5,855 bases of DNA. Origin: Australimonas brisbanensis. Its GTDB lineage: Bacteria; Chloroflexota; Dehalococcoidia; Lucifugimonadales; Australimonadaceae. The DNA lies in assembly GCA_038147155.1 (NCBI GenBank), contig JAYQTA010000018.1, positions 1 to 5,855 on the forward strand, written 5' to 3'. The notes under the pieces are model-generated. The model saw only the letters and a list, made by a program, of their open reading frames with translations. It did no database searches and had not been told where the DNA came from. The translations under genes and the position numbers were made by a program. Below are positions 1 through 5,682 of the stretch, piece after piece (positions within the stretch are counted from its first letter, which is position 1; each line of letters begins with the position of its first letter).

Positions 1-24
1 CTGGAACGAGAAAGCGCAGCGAGC

Positions 25-47
25 GGGGCCGGGCCCGACCCGGCCCC
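25..47 (-). terminator. GC-rich hairpin at the 3' end of the minus-strand operon
   Basis: Positions 25-33 and 39-47 are a perfect 9-bp inverted repeat (GGGGCCGGG and CCCGGCCCC) around a 5-base loop. The stem begins at the last base of the TAG stop of the small membrane-protein gene, where a terminator or 3' stabilising hairpin is expected. No clean U-tract follows on the minus strand (it reads GCTCGCTGCGCTTTCTCG), so this is not a textbook Rho-independent terminator. At this GC content such stems also arise by chance. Confidence 0.4.
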
Positions 48-559
48 TAGCCCGGCAGCTCGCCCCTGTACACCGCCACGGGCAGGCGCGACCAGCGCAG
101 GTACTCCACCAGCAGCGTGTCGCCCTCGGCGAAGCGAGCGTGCAGCGCGGGGTCCATGGGGAAGCGCACCGCGCCCACCCAGCCCAGGTGGCGCTTGGGC
201 GCCAGGATGTTGATGGGCGAGCGCGCCTGGAGCCTGCCCAGCACGCCGGGGGTGAACTGGTGGCGCATGAACAGCTCCATCCCCCCCAGGCCCGCGCGCA
301 ACCCGAAGGCCACGGCGCCCGCCAGCAGGAAGGGTGTCGCCACGCCGATGCCCAGCGTCCCTGCCGCCGCCATGAGCAGCACCAGCATCACCGTGATCGC
401 CCCGTTGCGCGCGGAAGGGAACACGATCCACCGCTGGGGGGCGGTCCACGTCAGGCGGAAGCGCATCCCGCAGTGGACGCACGTCGCCTCGCGGGTCAGA
501 TAGAGGTGGCGGCACTGACCGCTCGCGTCCACCTGCTTGGGGGGTGTGGGCCTCCTCAT
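47..559 (-). CDS. Small protein with Cys-rich (zinc-ribbon-like) N-terminus and membrane segment
   Basis: This is a 170-residue protein of no family I recognise. Cys16, His18 and a CxxC pair (Cys27, Cys30) sit in an N-terminal knuckle resembling a small zinc ribbon. Residues about 54-87 are almost wholly hydrophobic, enough for one long or two short membrane spans. The rest (about 95-170) is polar with basic and aromatic residues and ends in a likely beta-strand stretch (GDTLLVEYLRW). No signal peptide is evident, so the Cys knuckle is probably cytosolic. The start at 559 is chosen over an upstream in-frame start at 658 because AGGGAG (566-571 on the minus strand) lies 6 bases before it. Its ATG also overlaps the TGA of the preceding amidotransferase gene (ATGA), indicating translational coupling. 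It is the last gene of the operon. Function unknown; metal binding is inferred. Confidence 0.8.
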   Translation of the reverse strand: MRRPTPPKQVDASGQCRHLYLTREATCVHCGMRFRLTWTAPQRWIVFPSARNGAITVMLVLLMAAAGTLGIGVATPFLLAGAVAFGLRAGLGGMELFMRHQFTPGVLGRLQARSPINILAPKRHLGWVGAVRFPMDPALHARFAEGDTLLVEYLRWSRLPVAVYRGELPG

Positions 560-1263
560 GGCATGCTCCCTTCCGCGTAACGCTCCGCCCAGCCTACCAG
601 CCACTCCCACAGCCGCAGGAACGAACGGGGCACCTCTGACTCGCGCTCCGGGTGGCACTGGACGGCCATCAGGTAGGGGTGCGCGGGCGATTCCAGCGCC
701 TCGATCACCCCGTCGGTGGGGTGGTAGGCCGAGGCCAGCAGCCCCGGCGCACGCTGCGCCTCCCGCGCGCCCTGGTGGTGGAGCGAGTTCACCCGATAGA
801 TGGCCCCCGCGCCCAGGATGGCCCCCAGCTTGGAGCCGGGGGAGACGAAGGCGGGGTGCAGCACCGGCTCGTCGGACTCATCGGACTCGCGTCCTGGCCC
901 GTGCCCCGGCAGGTCCTGCAGCAGCGTGCCGCCGAAGGCCACGTTCACCAGCTGCATCCCGCGGCAGACGCCCAGCACCGGCATACCAGCCTCCAGCGCG
1001 TGGGCAAGCACCGCCAGTTCCATCTCGTCGCGGTCGGGGTAGGTCTCCACCCCGGCGGCCGGGTCCACCTCCTGCCCGTAGCGGGAGGGGTGCACGTCGT
1101 ACCCGCCGCACAGCAGCAGCCCCGACACCCCATCCATGGCCGCAGCCAAGCCAGGGAACGTCTTGGGGGTGAGCACGCGCGTTGTACCTCCGCGGCGCTC
1201 CACCGATGCGGCGTAGGGGACGGCCTCGTTCGGGCCGGTGGCGGTGACGGCGATGAGGGCCAC
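556..1263 (-). CDS. Class I glutamine-amidotransferase-like hydrolase (peptidase C26, PuuD-like)
   Basis: This is a cytosolic gamma-glutamyl hydrolase-type enzyme of the C26 family, which includes gamma-glutamyl-GABA hydrolase PuuD. It would hydrolyse a gamma-glutamyl amide through a Cys-His-Glu triad. Seen, numbering from the GTG at 1263: the GGYDVHP substrate-loop motif (about 53-59), the RDEMEL segment (about 78-83), the nucleophile elbow LGVCRGMQLVN with Cys100, the family signature FGGTLLQDL (about 110-118), NSLHHQG (about 159-165), and the C-terminal QCHPE with His204 and Glu206. The family is usually near 240 residues; this start gives 235 and places the first strand (VALIAVTATGP) where family members begin. 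The GTG at 1305 would add 14 residues and overlap the upstream gene; neither start has a clear Shine-Dalgarno. The 5-base gap to the upstream gene and the ATGA overlap downstream show operon membership. The substrate cannot be fixed from sequence, so PuuD itself is not claimed. Confidence 0.88.
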   Translation of the reverse strand: MALIAVTATGPNEAVPYAASVERRGGTTRVLTPKTFPGLAAAMDGVSGLLLCGGYDVHPSRYGQEVDPAAGVETYPDRDEMELAVLAHALEAGMPVLGVCRGMQLVNVAFGGTLLQDLPGHGPGRESDESDEPVLHPAFVSPGSKLGAILGAGAIYRVNSLHHQGAREAQRAPGLLASAYHPTDGVIEALESPAHPYLMAVQCHPERESEVPRSFLRLWEWLVGWAERYAEGSMP

Positions 1264-1268
1264 GGGAG

Positions 1269-2117
1269 CTAGGACGCCCCCGCCAGCGCACCCAGGTGCT
1301 CGCACGCGATGGCGCCGCCCACCAGCATCACGGCGCGGGAGGCCTTGTCCGGATGGGCGGCCGGGGCAGGGGTCAAAGCGGCGAGGGCCTCAGCCGCCTC
1401 CACGGTACCCCTGCCGGTCACGACCAGCGGCACCTCCTGCGCCTCGGCGCGCTGAAGCACGTACTGGGCAGGGGTCTGGGCACCGGTGAGCACCAGTGCG
1501 GAGAGGGGGAAGTTGAGGGCAGACATCTGGATGTCCATGCGCCCGCCGCGCACCAGCACCGCCTGATGGGGGTGCCGGTTGAAGTAGTTGCCGCCCCACT
1601 CGGTGATGAGCCCGCCGATGAGCAGGTGTTCCACCAGCCCGTCCAGGCCGTCCTGGCCCGCGTACAGCGTGGCGCCCAGCGCCTCCACCAGCGCGCGCAC
1701 CGTGGGCGCGCCCAGCAACCGGTCCTCGGCCAACGTGCCCAGCACCGGCACGCCGGCCGACTCCAGCGCGGGCACCAGCCGCGTGGCGGTGTCTCGCTCC
1801 GCGTTGGCGGTGCGCCGGTTCAGCACCAGCCCCGCCAGCCGCTCGCCGTAGGTCTCGCGCCAGGGGGCGGCGACGCTCGCATCCAGGTCGCGGGCGTAGG
1901 GCAGCACGCCGACCACGCGCGCACCCAGGCGCTCGGCCTTAGCGGCGGACTCCGGGCTCAGGGGCATCCCGTCCACCACCGTCAGCGGCCCAGCAACGCT
2001 CTCACCGGCGCCCAGCGTGGCATCGTGCCCCGCTGACCGCAGCGCGGCAACGAGACCTGCAGCCACGGTGCTCGCGCCCGCGCCCTCCGCCGCCCCCGCC
2101 ACGTACAGAACGCCCAT
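1269..2117 (-). CDS. BioD-like P-loop / DRTGG-domain protein (phosphotransacetylase-family N-terminal region)
   Basis: This 282-residue cytosolic protein resembles the regulatory N-terminal half of long phosphate acetyltransferases (BioD-like NTPase fold plus DRTGG domain), but it lacks the catalytic acetyltransferase domain. Residues 1-130 form the BioD-like part: the first strand and P-loop region (GAAEGAGAST, 8-17), a conserved-looking VVDG (47-50), VVGVLPYARDLD (68-79) and GLVLNRR (96-102). Residues about 131-245 match the DRTGG layout: AEDRLLGAPTVRALVEALGA, then HLLIGGL, then VRGGRMDIQMSAL (189-201). Ala15 occupies the place of the Walker A lysine, so nucleotide hydrolysis is doubtful. 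Start at 2117 is supported by GAGGGAG (2123-2129 on the minus strand) 5 bases upstream; the in-frame extension to 2315 reads through low-complexity intergenic sequence. It is the first gene of the minus operon. The role is likely regulatory or ligand-sensing; the ligand is unknown. Confidence 0.82.
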   Translation of the reverse strand: MGVLYVAGAAEGAGASTVAAGLVAALRSAGHDATLGAGESVAGPLTVVDGMPLSPESAAKAERLGARVVGVLPYARDLDASVAAPWRETYGERLAGLVLNRRTANAERDTATRLVPALESAGVPVLGTLAEDRLLGAPTVRALVEALGATLYAGQDGLDGLVEHLLIGGLITEWGGNYFNRHPHQAVLVRGGRMDIQMSALNFPLSALVLTGAQTPAQYVLQRAEAQEVPLVVTGRGTVEAAEALAALTPAPAAHPDKASRAVMLVGGAIACEHLGALAGAS

Positions 2118-2166
2118 GCCCGCTCCCTCGACACGCGCCCGGGAACAGGCGCGTGAGGCTGCAGGG

Positions 2167-2172
2167 AGTATA
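2167..2172 (-). promoter_or_regulatory. Candidate -10 element (TATACT) for the minus-strand operon
   Basis: The minus strand reads TATACT here, five of six matches to the sigma-70 consensus, in a region otherwise nearly free of A/T. Transcription would start near 2160 and leave a leader of about 43 nt carrying the GAGGGAG ribosome site of the DRTGG gene. No good -35 hexamer is found at 16-18 bases spacing (AGCGAG or TAGCGA), so this is a tentative assignment. Confidence 0.45.
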
Positions 2173-2328
2173 GCCGGGGGTGCCTTTCGCTCGCTACGCT
2201 CGCTGGTCTGAAGGGGGACACCCCCTGGTCGCTGCGCGTCGAACCCCCGGCGGCCCCCGCACCCCCCTCGCTCGGACACTCGCCGTTGAAGGTCGGTTGG
2301 GGACTGCGCCCCCAACAGCCAACCCCAC
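2173..2328. repeat. Intergenic island of direct repeats, hairpins and C-tracts between divergent promoters
   Basis: This stretch lies between the two candidate promoters and outside both predicted leaders. It contains a direct repeat CGCTCGCT-A-CGCTCGCT (2188-2204), a hairpin GGGGG-ACA-CCCCC (2213-2225), and four C-tracts of five or more (2221, 2244, 2254 and 2262). A 7-bp hairpin GTTGGGG/CCCCAAC is at 2296-2302 with 2310-2316, and an alternative GGTTGG/CCAACC pairing is at 2295-2300 with 2319-2324. No credible coding sequence covers it: reading frames run through but have low-complexity composition. It may be a dispersed intergenic repeat or a protein-binding region between divergent promoters; neither can be shown from one copy. 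Confidence 0.5.
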
Positions 2329-2337
2329 TGCTATAAT
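2329..2337 (+). promoter_or_regulatory. Extended -10 promoter of the thrB-lysC operon
   Basis: TGcTATAAT combines a perfect TATAAT (2332-2337) with the TGn extension at 2329-2331. Extended -10 promoters can work without a good -35, and none is seen at 2309-2314. The predicted start near 2344 leaves only about 7 nt before the ATG at 2351. No Shine-Dalgarno precedes that ATG, so the message would be nearly leaderless. Confidence 0.7.
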
Positions 2338-2350
2338 CTCGCCTCGTCGC

Positions 2351-3295
2351 ATGAGCACCCCACAGGCAGACACCATCACCGTCCGGGTCCCGGCCACCAC
2401 GGCCAACATGGGCCCTGGCTTCGACGCGCTGGGCATGGCCCTGGGGCTGTGGAACCATGTGCGCCTCTCGTGGGCCGACCGGCCCGAGGTGACCCTGCAC
2501 GGCGAAGGCGCCGAGCACCTGCGCCGCGACCCGACCAACCTGTGCTACCGCGCCGCCCAGCGCACGCTTGAGGAGGCGGGCATCACCGGTCGTGCGCTGC
2601 GCATGGAGTCGTGGGCCGAGGTGCCGCTCTCGCGGGGGCTGGGGTCGTCATCCTGCGCCATCGCGGGGGGCGTGTACGCGGCCAACGCCCTGGCGGGCTA
2701 CCCCCTCACCCCCCACCGGCTGCTGGAACTGGCCACCGAACTGGAGGGCCACCCGGACAACGTTGCCCCGGCGCTCATGGGTGGCATGTCCATCGCCGTG
2801 AGCGACGGTGAGCACGTCCACGCCGCCCCCGTGCCGGTCCCGCAGAGCCTCCAGTGCGTGGTGTACATCCCCGACAGGCCGCTGCCCACCAAGAAGGCTC
2901 GCGCGGTGCTGGAGAAGATGGTGAGCCGCGAGGATGCGGTGTTCAACGTGGGCCGGGCCGCCCTGCTGGTGGCCGCCTTCGCCCTGGACCGGCCGGAGTA
3001 CCTGGGCCTGGCCACCCAGGACCGGTTGCACCAACCCCAGCGGCGCAAGGTGTTCCACGAGATGAAGGTGCTCTTCGACAACGCCCTCAAGGCGGGTGCC
3101 CGCGGGGTGTTCCTCTCCGGCGCGGGCTCCTCGGTGGTGGCACTGACCACCCGGGGCGAGAACCGCGCCTTCACCATCGGATACGAGATGGCCGACGCCG
3201 CCGACAAGGCGGGCATGACCGGCACCTTCCGTGTGCTGGAGCCCAGCCCCACCGGCGCTGAGACCGTGGACTCCGTCCCTGAGGCGCGTGCCTGA
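2351..3295 (+). CDS. thrB: Homoserine kinase
   Basis: This cytosolic GHMP-superfamily kinase phosphorylates L-homoserine with ATP to O-phospho-L-homoserine, the step before threonine synthase. The protein has 314 residues, normal for the family. Motif 1 is VPATTANMGPGFDALGMAL (13-31). Motif 2, the glycine-rich phosphate loop, is PLSRGLGSSSCA (92-103), typical of ThrB apart from Ser-Cys where Ala-Ala is common. EGHPDNVAPALMGG (132-145) is the conserved metal/substrate region. Motif 3 is LSGAGSSVVAL (255-265). The ATG at 2351 is chosen because the motif 1 strand starts ten residues later and the TATAAT lies just upstream; the frame is open back to 2180, but that part is low-complexity. No ribosome site is visible. 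It is the first gene of the operon with lysC; its TGA shares one base with the lysC ATG. Confidence 0.95.
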   Translation: MSTPQADTITVRVPATTANMGPGFDALGMALGLWNHVRLSWADRPEVTLHGEGAEHLRRDPTNLCYRAAQRTLEEAGITGRALRMESWAEVPLSRGLGSSSCAIAGGVYAANALAGYPLTPHRLLELATELEGHPDNVAPALMGGMSIAVSDGEHVHAAPVPVPQSLQCVVYIPDRPLPTKKARAVLEKMVSREDAVFNVGRAALLVAAFALDRPEYLGLATQDRLHQPQRRKVFHEMKVLFDNALKAGARGVFLSGAGSSVVALTTRGENRAFTIGYEMADAADKAGMTGTFRVLEPSPTGAETVDSVPEARA

Positions 3296-4539
3296 TGGGC
3301 GTGGTGGTGCAGAAGTACGGCGGCACCAGCGTGGGCGATGCCGCACGCATCAGGAACGTGGCCGAACGCGTGGCCAGACGCCACGCCCAGGGCGATGCCA
3401 TCGCTGTGGTGGTCTCGGCCATGGGGCACACCACCGATGAGCTCATCACCCTGGCCGCGCAGATAACGGCCCAGCCGGACCCGCGGGAGATGGACGTGCT
3501 CCTCTCCACGGGCGAGCTGGTCTCCTGCTCCCTGCTGGCCATGGCACTGCACGAGTTGGGCTTCCCCGCCATGAGCATGGGGGCAACGCTGGCGGGCATC
3601 CACACCGACGATGCCTTCGGCCGCGCCTCCATCACCCAGATCGACACGGCGCGCATGCGGGCGGCGCTGAACGCGGGCCAGGTGGTGGTGGTGGCGGGGT
3701 TCCAGGGCTTCACCCAGGACGGGCGCATCACCACCCTGGGCCGGGGCGGCTCCGACACCACCGCCGTGGCCCTTGCTGCCGCGCTGGAGGCGGAGCGGTG
3801 CGAGGTGTACACCGATGTGGACGGCATCTACACGGCGGACCCGCGTCTGGTGCCCACCGCGCGCAAGATGACGGAATTGGGCTACGAGGAGATGCTGGAG
3901 CTGGCCTCCTACGGGGCCAAGATGCACCCGCGCTCCATCGAACTGGCCGCCTGGTACCGAGTGCCCATCCTGGTCGCCTCCAGCATGCATGAGGTGCCGG
4001 GAACGCTGATCCACGACATCGACGAGGGGGCCGCTGCGCGGCAGACGGGAGGCGGCATGGAGGTCAGCAACAAGGTCCGCGGGGTCACCTACCAACGCGG
4101 CGTGGCGCGCATCACCGTGCGCTCGGTGCCCGACCAGCCGGGCGTGGCCGCGCGAGTGTTCGAGCCGCTGACCGAGGCCGGCATCAGCGTGGACACCATC
4201 GTCCAGAACGCTTCCGCCGAGCACCTGACGGACCTCTCCTTCACCGTGGGTCAAACTGATGTGCAGCGCGCGCTGGAGGTCTCCCGCCAGGTGGCCGCGG
4301 CCATCGGCGCCGCCGAGTGCGTCGCCGACGAGCACCTGGGTTCGGTGAGCATCGTCGGCACGGGGATGCAGAACGCGCCGGGCTACGCCTCACGCATGTT
4401 CCGCGCGCTGTCCGAGGCCAAAGTGAACATCGAGATGATCACCACCTCGCAGATCCGCATCACCTGCATCGTCGGTGGCGACCAGGTGAACGATGCCGTG
4501 CGCGCCCTCCACGAGGCCTTCAGCCTCGACGAGGCGTAG
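3295..4539 (+). CDS. lysC: Aspartate kinase (aspartokinase) with two C-terminal ACT domains
   Basis: Catalyses ATP-dependent phosphorylation of L-aspartate to 4-phospho-L-aspartate, the committed step of Lys, Thr, Met and Ile synthesis. The protein has 414 residues, typical of monofunctional lysC products (about 400-420). The amino-acid-kinase domain spans about 2-235: QKYGGTSVGD (6-15), VVSAMG (39-44), STGELVS (71-77), GFQGF (135-139), LGRGGSDTTAVAL (148-160) and YTDVDGIYTADPR (172-184). ACT1 (about 267-340) holds the effector-site segment VDTIVQNAS, then TDLSF. ACT2 (about 348-412) begins VSIVGTGMQNAPGYASRMF and contains NIEMITTSQIRI. The architecture implies allosteric feedback by lysine and/or threonine; which cannot be told from sequence. 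The start overlaps the thrB stop (TGATG); only a weak GAGG (3281-3284) lies upstream, consistent with coupled translation. An internal start at 4057 may produce a separate beta subunit. Confidence 0.96.
   Translation: MGVVVQKYGGTSVGDAARIRNVAERVARRHAQGDAIAVVVSAMGHTTDELITLAAQITAQPDPREMDVLLSTGELVSCSLLAMALHELGFPAMSMGATLAGIHTDDAFGRASITQIDTARMRAALNAGQVVVVAGFQGFTQDGRITTLGRGGSDTTAVALAAALEAERCEVYTDVDGIYTADPRLVPTARKMTELGYEEMLELASYGAKMHPRSIELAAWYRVPILVASSMHEVPGTLIHDIDEGAAARQTGGGMEVSNKVRGVTYQRGVARITVRSVPDQPGVAARVFEPLTEAGISVDTIVQNASAEHLTDLSFTVGQTDVQRALEVSRQVAAAIGAAECVADEHLGSVSIVGTGMQNAPGYASRMFRALSEAKVNIEMITTSQIRITCIVGGDQVNDAVRALHEAFSLDEA
4047..4059 (+). promoter_or_regulatory. Internal ribosome site and ATG for a putative aspartokinase beta subunit
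   Basis: GGGAGG (4047-4052) lies 4 bases before an in-frame ATG (4057-4059, Met255 of LysC). Translation from here would give a 160-residue protein made only of the two ACT domains. Known heteromeric aspartokinases (Bacillus, Corynebacterium, Thermus) make a beta subunit of about 160-170 residues from an in-frame internal start at this same domain junction. The site is stronger than the one before the full-length lysC start. Location, spacing and frame are seen; beta-subunit production is inferred. Confidence 0.65.
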
Positions 4540-4588
4540 GGCGCGAGAGAGAAATCCGTTCAATCTGCTCGTTGAAACCCACTTGACG

Positions 4589-4611
4589 AGCGTGCGCGTG
4601 TTGCGCACGCT
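4589..4611. repeat. Perfect 9-bp inverted repeat downstream of lysC
   Basis: AGCGTGCGC (4589-4597) and GCGCACGCT (4603-4611) form a perfect stem around the loop GTGTT, 49 bases after the lysC stop. It could be the thrB-lysC terminator hairpin, although no T-run follows. It could also be an operator: a dyad with this arm length suits a dimeric repressor, and TTGACG (4583-4588) adjoins it. The sequence does not decide between these. Confidence 0.45.
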
Positions 4612-4709
4612 GCGATGCGACGCTTCACGGCGCGACGCGCTCGGCTTCACCGCCTCGTGCACGCGGCCCTGAGGGGTTCACAACGCCGTCACTGGCGAAG
4701 AGAGCAGAA

Positions 4710-4788
4710 CCGGCCGCCACCGCTGGGGAGTGTGTGCGTGGCCGGTGCGGGACAGGTCCTGGCCGGGAACCCAGCGCGGTGGCCCCGG
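4710..4788 (+). other. Possible structured RNA leader upstream of the TPR gene
   Basis: The 315-base gap 4540-4854 holds no credible gene, tRNA or riboswitch that I recognise. Within it, 4717-4727 (CCACCGCTGGG) can pair with 4770-4782 (CCCAGCGCGGTGG) with a 2-base bulge. The helix continues outward through G4716-C4783 and, past a small internal loop, CCGG 4710-4713 with CCGG 4785-4788. About 42 bases are enclosed, including a small hairpin GGA-CAGG-TCC (4750-4759). If the TPR gene is transcribed from upstream, this would be its 5' leader. High GC makes chance helices common, so this is a hypothesis. Confidence 0.25.
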
Positions 4789-4806
4789 CAGCCGGACGCA
4801 TACCAC

Positions 4807-4819
4807 CTCGCGGCGCGAG
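4807..4819. repeat. 13-base palindrome upstream of the TPR gene
   Basis: CTCGCG-G-CGCGAG is a perfect odd palindrome 35 bases before the TPR gene start. It could be an operator half of a promoter region or a short hairpin near the ribosome site. Short G/C palindromes are frequent at this base composition, so significance is low. Confidence 0.25.
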
Positions 4820-4854
4820 TGTGGGGGTGAGCGCCAGCAACGCGGAGCAGGACC

Positions 4855-5682
4855 ATGGTCTACCGTGAAGACGAACGTTCGAAGTTGATCAAGGCCAAGG
4901 CCCGGGAGGCGGTCTCCCTGGCCATGGATTGCCGCTGGGCCGATGCCGCCATGGTGAACCGCGAGATCATCGCGGCTGATCCCGAGAATCTTGAGGCCTG
5001 CAACCGCCTGGGCAAGGCGCTGCTGGAGACGGGTGATAACGACGGCGCCATCGCCGCCTTCGGACGCGCCCTCGAGCTGGACCCCACCAGTTCCATCGCT
5101 CGCAAGAACCTGGAGCGCCTGCGCGCCATGAGCGCGGCGGGGGCGGGCTCGGCCCCGTCCACACGCCCGGGGCTGGCCCCCCATCTGTTCATCTCCGATT
5201 CCGGCCGTTCTGCGCAGGTGGCGCTGGCCGCCAGCCCCATGGGCGCCGAGCGCTCCTGCATAGCAGCGGGCTCCGCCGTGGCGCTGCAGCGCCGGGGCGA
5301 CACCCTGGCGGTGCGCGATGAGTCCGGCGCGTACCTGGGTCTGGTGCCCCCCAAGCTGGGGCGCCGGCTCCTGTGCCTCATGGACGGGGGCAACCGGTAC
5401 GGCGGGGCGGTCTCCTCGGTGAGCAATGAGGCGGTGAAGGTGATCCTGCGGGAGACCTACCAACACCCCTCGCAGCGCTCCAAGGTCTCCTTCCCCTCCC
5501 TCACCACCGACGAACCGGCCCCGGCCGTCGCTGAGCGCGAGGAGCCAGCACCCGCCGATGACGACGAGACGGTCGAGGGGCTGCTGGACTGGGACGGGGA
5601 GCTGGAGGACCTGGCCATCGCCGAGGTGAAGGTGGGCGCAGGCAACCTTGATGCTGTGCCAGACGATGACGAGGAGGACTAG
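4855..5682 (+). CDS. Tetratricopeptide-repeat protein with an unrecognised central domain and acidic tail
   Basis: A 275-residue, apparently soluble protein without signal peptide or membrane segment. Residues about 11-44 and 45-78 form two TPR helical-hairpin repeats; the second is a clean 34-residue unit (NLEACNRLGKALLETGDNDG, then AIAAFGRALELDPT). A third helix (79-95) caps them. After a Gly/Ala/Ser linker, residues about 108-216 form a second region rich in beta-type sequence (AVALQRRGDTLAVRDE, YLGLVPPKLGRRLL, GAVSSVSNEAVKVILRETY) that I do not recognise. The tail (about 217-275) is strongly acidic and disordered-looking, ending in DDDEED. TPRs mediate protein contacts, so an adaptor role is inferred; no catalytic motif is visible. 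Start at 4855 has GGAG (4844-4847) 7 bases upstream. It stands alone after a 315-base gap and converges with a minus-strand gene, their stops 6 bases apart. Confidence 0.85.
   Translation: MVYREDERSKLIKAKAREAVSLAMDCRWADAAMVNREIIAADPENLEACNRLGKALLETGDNDGAIAAFGRALELDPTSSIARKNLERLRAMSAAGAGSAPSTRPGLAPHLFISDSGRSAQVALAASPMGAERSCIAAGSAVALQRRGDTLAVRDESGAYLGLVPPKLGRRLLCLMDGGNRYGGAVSSVSNEAVKVILRETYQHPSQRSKVSFPSLTTDEPAPAVAEREEPAPADDDETVEGLLDWDGELEDLAIAEVKVGAGNLDAVPDDDEED

Noticed and set aside
1296..2036. A 246-codon plus-strand open frame opposite the DRTGG gene
   Set aside because: His/Arg/Gln-rich shadow composition without a domain, opposite a protein with clear family motifs and its own ribosome site.
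3505..3525. Leu75 where many aspartokinases have Gln in the TGEQ motif
   Set aside because: The residue after Gly-Glu varies among genuine aspartokinases (for example Arg in actinobacterial enzymes), so it is not evidence of lost activity.
2698..4335. A 545-codon open frame on the minus strand, antisense to thrB and lysC
   Set aside because: It is His/Arg/Gly/Ala-rich with no recognisable motif, and it is fully explained by the G/C-biased third positions of the two well-conserved plus-strand genes.
4572..4611. TTGAAA and TTGACG as -35 elements of a TPR-gene promoter
   Set aside because: At 16-18 bases downstream the sequence is CGCGTG or CACGCT, nothing like a -10, so no promoter can be assigned.
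4615..4830. A 71-codon plus-strand frame in the lysC-TPR gap
   Set aside because: Arg-rich low-complexity composition, no ribosome site in front of the ATG, and no family resemblance; the length is common by chance at this GC content.
4680..4850. Possible SRP RNA, tRNA or known riboswitch in the gap upstream of the TPR gene
   Set aside because: No T-loop GTTCRA sequence in a cloverleaf setting, no SRP GGAAG-tetraloop core, and no recognisable riboswitch consensus was found.
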